Positions 32,025 through 38,872 of a stretch of 38,872 bases of DNA are shown in pieces. The translations under genes were made by a program, and so were the position numbers. Within the stretch, counting starts at the first letter, position 1, and every line of letters begins with the position of its first letter. Origin of the DNA: a virus; the IMG/VR virus record IMGVR_UViG_3300028829_006001, positions 1 to 38,872 of that record. One strand, given 5' to 3'. Under the pieces are notes generated by a model. That model searched no databases and was not told the DNA's origin. It worked only from the letters and a program-made list of their open reading frames with translations.

Positions 32025-32872
32025 GAACTGTATCTGCTTCAAAAGTTCTGCAAGGTGCAGTTGAGTTAACTGGACGCTTGTTCACCAAACTCAGCAACGA
32101 TGAACTTCCTTTATTCATTGGAAGTCTTAACCGCAATCTCAGGGATATCTGGGAAAAAGAGTTTTGGCCCTCAGTGATGGCAATTGAGAAAAGATACTTT
32201 CGCTCAATTTGGACTGCTGGCACATACACTTTGAATGCAGAGGTCTATCACACAGGAACAGAAAAGATTTACCGAAACACTGCAAACACAACAACGGGAG
32301 TTCCTGGATCAAGTTCCGATTGGGTTGAGCAGGAAACATACATCCCTTACATTTCGTTTACGCAGACAAACGAGACGGAAATTGGTCAGGTCTATAGAGT
32401 GACCAATAAAGATCCTCGCCAAAATCTGAACTTTGATACCGAAGAATTTTCACAGAAAGATGATCAAATTGTTGTCTGCTATCCCAGAGAGAAATCCTAC
32501 TGGATTGAGTTTCGCAAAAGAGCACCGTTGATTAAGGCAGAGAAATATTCATCAAGTGTGAATTACGTTAAAGGCGATCAGGTGTATTACACATCCGCTG
32601 GGCAGCAGGGATCAGATTTCTGGGAAGCAACAGATGCAAACGTAAATAGCGCACCATCCACAACAAACATTGCCTGGAGCAAGATAAACATACCTTACAT
32701 TTTCGGCCCCTATCTTGAACACGCTATTGCAGCAGATATCCTTTTAACCGATGAGAAAATCGAGCTTGCAGGAATCCAGATGCGTGATCGTGATCGCATG
32801 CTCGAAAGCGAAATACGCAAAGTGAAAAACCAAAGCGGAGACGCTTTCAAACCAATTTTCAAAACATACTGA
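32021..32872 (+). CDS. Head-tail adaptor-like protein with two carbohydrate-binding-like modules
   Basis: The protein has 283 residues. A helical N-terminal ~60 residues and helical C-terminal ~55 residues (YLEHAIAADILLTDEKIELA) match podovirus head-tail adaptors by shape and position. Two similar inserts at ~65-103 and ~175-222 each read Y..(G)..V/IYR or VYY...aromatic...G.P/APS...W, resembling chitin-binding-type CBM modules. These would face outward from the neck and could bind glycans. The adaptor call rests mainly on synteny. Confidence 0.65.
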   Translation: MRTVSASKVLQGAVELTGRLFTKLSNDELPLFIGSLNRNLRDIWEKEFWPSVMAIEKRYFRSIWTAGTYTLNAEVYHTGTEKIYRNTANTTTGVPGSSSDWVEQETYIPYISFTQTNETEIGQVYRVTNKDPRQNLNFDTEEFSQKDDQIVVCYPREKSYWIEFRKRAPLIKAEKYSSSVNYVKGDQVYYTSAGQQGSDFWEATDANVNSAPSTTNIAWSKINIPYIFGPYLEHAIAADILLTDEKIELAGIQMRDRDRMLESEIRKVKNQSGDAFKPIFKTY

Positions 32873-32875
32873 CAT

Positions 32876-33127
32876 ATGATCGTTAAAGAAACCCCATCCA
32901 ACAAAACTACAGTTACAACCGCACAGGCACTCCCTGCCAATGGTGATCGTAAAAAGCTGAAGGTTACAAACCTAGGATCATCAATACTGTATTTGAATTT
33001 CAGTGGGACAGCAGCAACAAGCAGCATATTTGATGAACAAATTGCAGCGAAGGGAACGCTTACCATTGAAAACTACGTAGGCGAATGCAAGGCAAACGCA
33101 AGTATTCGGTATGTAGAATTCGAATAA
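32876..33127 (+). CDS. Small beta-rich virion protein
   Basis: The protein has 83 residues of Thr/Ser-rich beta sandwich type (KLKVTNLGSSILYLNFSG, GTLTIENYVGECKANASIRYVEF), similar in style to small head-decoration or neck proteins. It follows the adaptor by 3 nt. Function inferred from composition and position only. Confidence 0.55.
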   Translation: MIVKETPSNKTTVTTAQALPANGDRKKLKVTNLGSSILYLNFSGTAATSSIFDEQIAAKGTLTIENYVGECKANASIRYVEFE

Positions 33128-33155
33128 ACACAATAATAAATAAAAAACAAATCAT

Positions 33156-33332
33156 ATGGAATTAACACACGCTCAGGCTTTCAACATAATCGTAAACGTT
33201 AGCGGACAGGCAGCACTGTCTCGCAAGGATCATGAAACAGTCACCGCAGCACTTCAGAAGCTGAAAGAATTGATCAGTGAAGAAGAAGGTGCTGAAGGCA
33301 CTGATGGGACGTTAGAAAATGGAGAGGGTTGA
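33156..33332 (+). CDS. Small helical hypothetical protein
   Basis: The protein has 58 residues with an A-rich leader before the ATG. It has a helix (TAALQKLKELI) and an acidic tail. The stop region overlaps the next gene by 14 nt, so it heads the lysis cluster. No motif recognised. Confidence 0.5.
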   Translation: MELTHAQAFNIIVNVSGQAALSRKDHETVTAALQKLKELISEEEGAEGTDGTLENGEG

Positions 33333-33471
33333 TGACATTAAAGTTTTTCTGGCAGGGATCGCAGGGATTGGAAATTGGGCAGTTCAAATTGACCTGATTC
33401 TCAAAATCGGCATATCTGCTGTTAGTTTAATTTACATCAGCAAAAAGACTTTAGACCTATTTAAAAAATGA
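33319..33471 (+). CDS. Putative holin or holin-like protein (1)
   Basis: The protein has 50 residues, two hydrophobic stretches (VFLAGIAGIGNWAV and LILKIGISAVSLIYI) and a Lys-rich end. Small size, membrane segments and position before a second such gene and spanins fit a class II or III holin. It overlaps the next gene by 4 nt. Which of the two makes the hole is unknown. Confidence 0.55.
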   Translation: MERVDDIKVFLAGIAGIGNWAVQIDLILKIGISAVSLIYISKKTLDLFKK

Positions 33472-33632
33472 TGAAGGGTAAGAAAACATACATTACTGGA
33501 ATTGGCGCAATTCTGGGAGCAGCAGGTGCATTCATGCAAGGTGGTCTTGAATTGGCTGAAGCGATTCAGATCGGAATCACAGCACTGTTAGCGATGTTTA
33601 TTCGTCACGGTGTGAAGTCTGAATCTGAGTGA
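33468..33632 (+). CDS. Putative holin or holin-like protein (2)
   Basis: The protein has 54 residues. A glycine-zipper segment (ITGIGAILGAAGAFM) and a second hydrophobic segment (AIQIGITALLAMFI) suggest two membrane helices with both ends charged. It overlaps the previous gene by 4 nt and the spanin gene by 4 nt. It is likely the holin, with the preceding protein as partner or antiholin; the assignment could be reversed. Confidence 0.6.
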   Translation: MMKGKKTYITGIGAILGAAGAFMQGGLELAEAIQIGITALLAMFIRHGVKSESE

Positions 33633-33904
33633 TCCAATTAATAGTCACTTTTCTAAAAGCCTTTCCTGCGCTCGCAAAAGTGGTAGGGAAGGCTTTTGAT
33701 TTTTACAGAGAAGAACGTGCAAGAGAAGTCTATGAAGCGAAGTTGTCTGACATTGATTCTGCTGTTAATGCTCACCGGTCAGGGGTGCCGAACAAGGACG
33801 ATGCAGGGAGCAAAAGCGATGATGGCAAGGCCGGACTTTCCGAACGCAGCACAGACGGCACCGGAGTGGACGAGGGCAGCACTCAAGGAGATGGCAAGAC
33901 TTGA
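33629..33904 (+). CDS. Putative i-spanin (Rz-like)
   Basis: The protein has 91 residues with a GTG start. An N-terminal membrane anchor (IQLIVTFLKAFPALAKVVG) is followed by a charged helix (YREERAREVYEAKLSDIDSAV) and a polar Gly/Asp/Ser-rich tail. This resembles a type II inner-membrane spanin with a short periplasmic coil. A lipoprotein gene is nested inside it in the +1 frame, the classic Rz/Rz1 layout, which supports the call and implies a Gram-negative-type host. Confidence 0.6.
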   Translation: MIQLIVTFLKAFPALAKVVGKAFDFYREERAREVYEAKLSDIDSAVNAHRSGVPNKDDAGSKSDDGKAGLSERSTDGTGVDEGSTQGDGKT

Positions 33905-33926
33905 ATATGAGTTGGAGCGAAAATGA
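33732..33926 (+). CDS. Putative o-spanin lipoprotein (Rz1-like), nested in the i-spanin gene
   Basis: The protein has 64 residues from the ATG at 33732. MKRSCLTLILLLMLTGQGC is a signal peptide ending at a lipobox-like cysteine; the residues before it (TGQG) are not ideal. A polar, partly Pro-containing and helical mature part follows (ALKEMARLEYELERK). It lies in the +1 frame within and beyond the i-spanin gene and overlaps the tail-nozzle start by 4 nt. It should anchor in the outer membrane and pair with the i-spanin for lysis. Confidence 0.6.
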   Translation: MKRSCLTLILLLMLTGQGCRTRTMQGAKAMMARPDFPNAAQTAPEWTRAALKEMARLEYELERK

Positions 33927-35944
33927 ACGTTGCAGATCAAGAGCAGTTTTTTACAGGAGTCGATGCAAGTGCAGATCCAGCACTTCTTCGGCCTGGTTTT
34001 GTTTCCGAAGCTGAGAACCGCAGGTTTGTCAAAGGGGTTGCAATGCCTCGAAAAGGTGCAGTTGTCATGTGCTGGGCAAACAAGCAGGCTGCGTATTGGG
34101 ACCACACAAAAACATATGAGGATGGAGATCTTGTTCGCTTTTCTGGATTTCAAATTAGCGATGGATACAGGCAGTTAGCTTTAACCAGCGATACTGCTGT
34201 TGGAATTACCCCGACATCTACTGTTGGTCCGATGAGTAGCAATTTGAAGACCAACGCTTCTAATGCCGAACCTGCTGGTCCTTACTTTGAAGCGAACCAG
34301 CAAACTCTTAATGGATATCCGATAACGGCATATGATTCCAACACCAATCTGGTCACGCTGAACAGTAAATGGGACGAAAAAGGAACTCTTTATCTCAAGT
34401 ATCCTGGAACTATTTATGGTGCATCCAATTTTGAAACTCCCAACGGTGTAGAGCATCTTGTCATTGCCACATCGCAAGGAATCTTTGTTACCTCACCGGA
34501 TTCAGCAAGCGAAGAGGTGAAGGTAAGTAATGTTCTCTATGGAGACTCGTCATACCCAACGATAACCGATGACAGCAAGGTTCGATTTGTTCAGTGTTTC
34601 AACAACCTGATAATGTTCAGAGGTGATTTGCATGCGCCCCTGGTTCTGACCGAAAATCTGACAAACGGGTTCAATTCAATTGCACAATCCGAAACACCAG
34701 AGGCAGATGAGAATCCTGATGATGGAACAGAGCAGATCCCGAACGCAAGCACCGGATTGTTTTTCGGAAACCGATTGGTCATTCCATTCGGACGGGATGA
34801 AGTAGCAGTCAGCGATTATCTGAACTACACGCGATATCAACCCGTCAGATCTGCATTTCGAGTGAACACAGGATCATCTGACAAGTTAGTTGCAGTATTT
34901 AAATTTGATCCAAACACTCTGCTGGTTTTCAAGGAAGGTAGCATTTACGCAGTGCGTAATGTATACGGTGATCTTGCCGATGCTCAACTCGATCAACTCA
35001 CAGATCAATATGGTTGTGCTGCTGAACGATCAATCGTCAGTGCAGGATCAGATGTAATCTTTCTGTCAGATCAGAGAGGTGTGGTGTCGATTCGGCAATC
35101 GGTCGCAGGGGAAACACAATCTGTCGATGTTCCTTTATCGCAACCGATCCAACCAATCATTGATCGCATCGACTGGACTAAAGCAAGTGATGCAGTTGGG
35201 GCCTATTCGAATAACCGATATTACCTGGCAGTTCCATTGCGGGATGTGAATAAATCCGCATCGGGCAACAATGCGATCTTAGTCTATGACTTTTTGACGA
35301 AGAGTTGGGCAGGAATTGACTTCATGCCAGGACTGTCAGTCAAAGACTTTTTCATGATGACTTACAAGGGAGCAAAGCGATTGTTTGTCATCACAGGAGA
35401 TGGACAGATTTTGCTATACGATGACGAACAGTTTGGTGGTTTTGAAGATCAGAAAATTTCTTCAGGCAACAAGACTGAAAATGTAACCATCGAAAGCAGA
35501 TTAAAAACCAGAGGACTTACTTGTGGTCTCACTGAATTAAAACGATTTCGATCCCTAGCAGCATTCGTCGAAACTTACTCTGGTGCATACACGATCAAAG
35601 CACACGCAGACGGTCAAAACGAATCTGTGGAAGTCTCCAACGAATCTTTGAATCGCAACCAATACGATGCGGTCAGCAAAGCAGATTATAACATCACAAA
35701 CGCAAACGATGACTTTCTGGAATCTGGCAGAGAAGACTATTCGATCACTGCTGGTGACTCAATAAAACCGAAAAGCGGAATCAAGGTAGACCTGAAACAG
35801 AGCAAAGCGGATCGTGATCGATTCAACCTTGAAGGCAGTTATTTGCAATTGGAATTTAAAACAACATCTGGAGCAGTTGACATCAGAGGACTAAACGTCA
35901 CTGGCACTGTCAGAACCAGATTAACCAACACAGAAACAGAATAA
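33923..35944 (+). CDS. Tail nozzle / tail tubular protein (T7 gp12, P22 gp10 type)
   Basis: The protein has 673 residues, rich in repeated beta-propeller-like segments (NRLVIPFGRDEVAVSDY, FDPNTLLVFKEGSIYAV, DVIFLSDQRGVVSIRQ). A module near 55-100 (AAYWDHTKTYEDGDLVRF) resembles the glycan-binding-like inserts of the adaptor. The C-terminus is beta-rich. Position before the fibres and size match the podovirus lower tail tubular protein. Confidence 0.75.
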   Translation: MNVADQEQFFTGVDASADPALLRPGFVSEAENRRFVKGVAMPRKGAVVMCWANKQAAYWDHTKTYEDGDLVRFSGFQISDGYRQLALTSDTAVGITPTSTVGPMSSNLKTNASNAEPAGPYFEANQQTLNGYPITAYDSNTNLVTLNSKWDEKGTLYLKYPGTIYGASNFETPNGVEHLVIATSQGIFVTSPDSASEEVKVSNVLYGDSSYPTITDDSKVRFVQCFNNLIMFRGDLHAPLVLTENLTNGFNSIAQSETPEADENPDDGTEQIPNASTGLFFGNRLVIPFGRDEVAVSDYLNYTRYQPVRSAFRVNTGSSDKLVAVFKFDPNTLLVFKEGSIYAVRNVYGDLADAQLDQLTDQYGCAAERSIVSAGSDVIFLSDQRGVVSIRQSVAGETQSVDVPLSQPIQPIIDRIDWTKASDAVGAYSNNRYYLAVPLRDVNKSASGNNAILVYDFLTKSWAGIDFMPGLSVKDFFMMTYKGAKRLFVITGDGQILLYDDEQFGGFEDQKISSGNKTENVTIESRLKTRGLTCGLTELKRFRSLAAFVETYSGAYTIKAHADGQNESVEVSNESLNRNQYDAVSKADYNITNANDDFLESGREDYSITAGDSIKPKSGIKVDLKQSKADRDRFNLEGSYLQLEFKTTSGAVDIRGLNVTGTVRTRLTNTETE

Positions 35945-35947
35945 ATT

Positions 35948-37069
35948 ATGGGACTTAACGCAACAGTAACACCAGGGATCACCGTATCCAGTTCCACCCT
36001 GCTCAATGCAGCAAACCTCAATCTTCTAGGCACACCAACAGTTTCGATTACAGGTGCAATCGACGCAAGCGACATCGGTGCAAACACTGTGGGATCTTCG
36101 GAGTTGCAGGACGATGCAGTCAAAGAACAGCATATAGGCAGCATCGGTGGTAATAACTGGATCTTAAAAGGTGAGTCTGCAACCAGCAGTGTTGGTGTAG
36201 ATAGTTTGGCTCGAAACGACAGCAATGAAACCCAGATCAGCTTACTTGTAAATGACAAGACCACTCTGGGAGCAAGATACATCACAGGTGCAATTGAAGC
36301 GACAACATCAGGCAGCAATAAACTCAATCTCGCGATAGCCGAAGACTCTATTTCTTCTGCAATGTTGCAGGACTCTGCCTTAACCAGAAAAGTTTCGATT
36401 AAAGACATTCAGCCTGGTGGAGGTATTGGTGGTAGAGACGGTGTAGCAAGCACAAGTTCATCTGCTGTTACCGGAGGACTCATTGTATTTGAACCTGATG
36501 GATCAAAAGCGGATATAAACGGGACAGACTATTACGGGAAACCAAAAGTTTTACAACCTACAAGTGCGAATCAATATTTAAAATCCGCTGATGCACAGGG
36601 CAAGCTGGAATTCGGATCGTTAACTGGTCTTCCAGCAGCACTCGTCAGTGCCTACGCATCAGCTCATGTGAATCATGATTCCGAAGCTACAAGTGGTTCA
36701 TTTGTTAAAATCTATGGAACTAGCAATATACATTTGATTCGTAGAATCGAACTTACAAGTCCAACAGTAAATTACGGTGTGCTTCGAGTATTTTTCACTC
36801 CCAATGCATTTAGTGTGGGAGACAATTTAAAGGTTTTCGGCAACGCAGTATCTGGTCATGTCGAACATCAGCTAATACCAGCAGTTGTTTCATCAGCAGC
36901 AGAGCAGTCCATCAATTCGTCTGGAGATGTAGACACATCAAACGGAACTACTCACCCCTACGTCGATGTTAAATTTATTCGCAGTATTGAAACGGGAACG
37001 CCTTCAGCGCAAATAGGAGGCTATCTGCAAAATCCAAATTACATTCAGCTAACATTCTATAAATCCTAA
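35948..37069 (+). CDS. Tail fibre or tail-spike protein (1)
   Basis: The protein has 373 residues: a Ser/Thr/Gly/Asn-rich N-terminal region (TGAIDASDIGANTVGSSEL, a common phage fibre phrase), a glycine-rich centre (PGGGIGGRDG) and a beta-rich C-terminal domain ending YIQLTFYKS. It starts 3 nt after the nozzle gene and overlaps the next gene by 1 nt. A host-contact or adaptor role in the tail is likely. Confidence 0.7.
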   Translation: MGLNATVTPGITVSSSTLLNAANLNLLGTPTVSITGAIDASDIGANTVGSSELQDDAVKEQHIGSIGGNNWILKGESATSSVGVDSLARNDSNETQISLLVNDKTTLGARYITGAIEATTSGSNKLNLAIAEDSISSAMLQDSALTRKVSIKDIQPGGGIGGRDGVASTSSSAVTGGLIVFEPDGSKADINGTDYYGKPKVLQPTSANQYLKSADAQGKLEFGSLTGLPAALVSAYASAHVNHDSEATSGSFVKIYGTSNIHLIRRIELTSPTVNYGVLRVFFTPNAFSVGDNLKVFGNAVSGHVEHQLIPAVVSSAAEQSINSSGDVDTSNGTTHPYVDVKFIRSIETGTPSAQIGGYLQNPNYIQLTFYKS

Positions 37070-37716
37070 TGCCTGTTGAAAATCGCCAAATTGCCAGTGG
37101 TGCGATTACCGATAGTAAGGTTTCAAAAAACGCTGGGATAAAAGGTTCAAAGCTAGAAATAGCAGAACCCGGTCAGATCCTTGTCGCTGATGACAAGGGG
37201 CGATTTCAACCAGAGCATTTAGATTTAACTCCAGTAAAAGATTGTTGCGAAGGTGCAATAAAAGGAATCGACATTGAGCCTGGTAAAATTTTAGTAGGCA
37301 CTGATGACGGTGTTCCGATTCAAATCCCAGCTATCCCCGAACCCGAACTTGTTGTTAAGACTGATCCGATTGGAGTCATTGAAGACAAAGTTACGATTCC
37401 GATAAAGCAGGTCACACCTTCACCCGTCGAAACATCTGCGGTAGTCATCACCGATAGCGCAAACAACAACCAAACATACAGTGTTAACCAGATCTCGCAG
37501 GTCACAACTAAAGGCCATTTGGAGTTCGTCACACCTTCATCGCCTGGAACAATCAAGAGTTACACCTTCGATCACAACTTAGGCTACAAACCAGATGTGA
37601 TGGTCCTAGAGCACGATTCTCAAGTCGAGATCGAAACACAAATTTCAGTTACAGAAAATACAGCAACAGTTGACCTTTCAGACTCAGGTCAGAGGTTGCG
37701 AGTAATAGTTCAATAA
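37069..37716 (+). CDS. Tail fibre protein (2) with shared tip domain
   Basis: The protein has 215 residues. ASGAITDSKVSKNAGIKGSKL near the start is a fibre-type repeat phrase. The last ~60 residues (YTFDHNLGYKPDVMVLEHD to the end) resemble the tip of the large fibre ending at 3329. The two proteins may therefore bind the same partner or trimerise in a similar way. It overlaps the preceding gene by 1 nt. Confidence 0.65.
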   Translation: MPVENRQIASGAITDSKVSKNAGIKGSKLEIAEPGQILVADDKGRFQPEHLDLTPVKDCCEGAIKGIDIEPGKILVGTDDGVPIQIPAIPEPELVVKTDPIGVIEDKVTIPIKQVTPSPVETSAVVITDSANNNQTYSVNQISQVTTKGHLEFVTPSSPGTIKSYTFDHNLGYKPDVMVLEHDSQVEIETQISVTENTATVDLSDSGQRLRVIVQ

Positions 37717-37720
37717 AGCT

Positions 37721-38872
37721 ATGGCAGGCAAGAAAATTTTTACAGATCACGAGTATCAGACAAGCGCACACCTTGTTACCCCGAAAGTCCACACCGTTGC
37801 TAACATTTCAAGTCACGCTGGTGTCCTAGGACAATTAGCAGCATCGGGAAACAATCTGTATTTTCATGATGGATCTAATTGGTTTGCACTGATTGAAAGC
37901 AACTATGCAGGTGCGTTAACAGGTAGACCGAATTTTGATCCAGCAAGCGGCAATATTCCGTTTACTGTTGGAAGTGGTCACACTGATAAAGTTGATAATC
38001 TGAATGCGGATTTGCTGGATGGATATGATACTTCAGCAACGGCAACGGCAAACCGAATTCCTGTCTACGGCACTGGTGGAATTCTGCCCGTCTCAACACC
38101 TACAGCAGATGGTCATGCTGCCAACAAACAATATGTGGATAATGCCGTTGAAGGCTTAGACATCAAGGCAAGCGTTGCAGCAGCATCGACTGGCAACCTT
38201 ACCTTGAGCGGAACTCAGACTATCGATGGGACCAGCATCACTGCTGGCATGCGAGTGCTGGTCAAGGATCAGTCCGTTGCAAGTCAAAATGGAATTTACA
38301 TCTGTCAAAGTGGGAGTTGGGCATTGGCTGAAGACAGTGATGCAGGGTCTCTTTCTGAAGGCGCTTATGTGTTTGTGGAAGCTGGAACTGCTAACAACAA
38401 CACTGGTTGGACCTACACAGATTCTTCAGCATACACCTGGGCTCAATTCTCCGGTGCAGGACAATTGAATGCTGGTGATGGACTCGTCAAGAGCGGAGAC
38501 ACATTAAGCGCAAACGTAGCAGCACCGATTAGCATTGTTTCCGATCAACTCACAATCGCAGACGCTGCCATCACTGGAGCAAAGCTTGCAAATAACACAG
38601 TCACATCGACCCAGCTTGCAGACAGTATACAGGTAAGCACATTGGGTATAGGCGCAGCAGCAGCAGCAGGATCTCAGTTACATATTACAGCTGATGCTCC
38701 GATAATCCGAATGACCGATGGGACGAGCAACGACAATCATTATTTCACCGGAAACAACGGGGAACTTCGACTGCAATCATCGGGATTCATCTCGATTCGT
38801 CCAAACAACACAACCACCGCTACATTTGAATCAGCTGGGAATGTGACCCTCGCTAACAAATTAGGCATTGGA
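37721..38872 (+). CDS. Tail fibre protein, 5' part (runs off the window)
   Basis: The frame is open for 384 codons to the last base, ending in GNVTLANKLGIG. The N-terminus (MAGKKIFTDHEYQ) is the likely virion-attachment part. A DGHAANKQYVDNAVEGLD segment and GIYICQSGSWALAED follow, both common in phage fibre shafts. The end has the same repeat style as the fibre fragment at the left edge. It is very probably the start of that gene, with a small piece missing. Confidence 0.85.
   Translation, partial: MAGKKIFTDHEYQTSAHLVTPKVHTVANISSHAGVLGQLAASGNNLYFHDGSNWFALIESNYAGALTGRPNFDPASGNIPFTVGSGHTDKVDNLNADLLDGYDTSATATANRIPVYGTGGILPVSTPTADGHAANKQYVDNAVEGLDIKASVAAASTGNLTLSGTQTIDGTSITAGMRVLVKDQSVASQNGIYICQSGSWALAEDSDAGSLSEGAYVFVEAGTANNNTGWTYTDSSAYTWAQFSGAGQLNAGDGLVKSGDTLSANVAAPISIVSDQLTIADAAITGAKLANNTVTSTQLADSIQVSTLGIGAAAAAGSQLHITADAPIIRMTDGTSNDNHYFTGNNGELRLQSSGFISIRPNNTTTATFESAGNVTLANKLGIG

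Noticed and set aside
32581-32596. Another copy of the regulatory motif (GGTGTATTACACATCC)
   Set aside because: It needs a 2-bp insertion, is in a structural gene far from promoters, and is explained by Val-Tyr-Tyr codons.

Overview
This 38.9 kb window looks like an almost complete genome of a temperate, short-tailed (podovirus-like) double-stranded DNA phage. All recognisable genes are on the + strand. The structural set is a terminase large subunit, a long portal protein, an acidic scaffold, an SU10-type major capsid protein, head-tail and tail-nozzle proteins, tail fibres, and three large internal or ejection-type virion proteins. No tape-measure, sheath or tube gene is visible, which argues for a podovirus. 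The tail-fibre gene at the right edge (37721 to the end) and the one at the left edge (3-3329) look like two halves of one repetitive gene. The contig was probably opened inside a circular or permuted genome, with a short piece missing because the two halves do not join in frame. The host cannot be named from sequence alone. The best clue is a 41-nt fragment identical in form to the 5' half of a bacterial tRNA-Leu(UAA). Most genes lack an obvious Shine-Dalgarno sequence and start after A/T-rich leaders.

Layout. 1-5.3 kb holds the 3' part of the tail fibre, small unknown genes and a GT32-like glycosyltransferase. 5.3-13.2 kb holds internal virion proteins, ending in a 1654-residue polyvalent protein with a zincin HELGH motif and an ASCH-like domain. 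13.2-13.65 kb is the phage attachment region: a tRNA-Leu 5' half, flanking TTTCTGCACAG repeats and a terminator. 13.65-16.0 kb holds two unknown genes, a SleB-type endolysin and a tyrosine integrase. 16.0-16.8 kb holds two small ribbon-helix-helix-like proteins and a membrane protein. 16.8-20.4 kb holds recombination and replication genes (three PD-(D/E)XK-type nucleases, an OB-fold-like protein, and an O-like initiator carrying five 12-bp iterons). 20.3-25.3 kb holds a C5 cytosine methyltransferase with an overprinted second frame, a DnaA-domain-IV/ParB-like fusion, small zinc-binding proteins, a dNMP kinase, an HTH protein and a GIY-YIG-like protein. 25.3-33.1 kb is packaging, head and connector. 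33.3-33.9 kb is a holin/spanin cassette with nested spanin genes. 33.9-38.9 kb is the tail nozzle and fibres.

How the parts work together. No DNA polymerase, helicase or RNA polymerase gene is visible, so replication probably recruits the host replisome, lambda-style, through the initiator at 19.2 kb. No CI-like repressor is visible. Instead a 13-15 bp motif, roughly GGGTGTATkkCAyCC, recurs nine times between 13.5 and 23.5 kb: before or inside early genes, three times beside TTGAC(A/G) -35-like boxes, and twice in tandem before a small RHH-like gene. This is the best candidate for a previously undescribed lysogeny or early-gene regulon. The attP carries the 5' rather than the usual 3' half of the tRNA, so integration would put the restored tRNA under phage-supplied upstream DNA.
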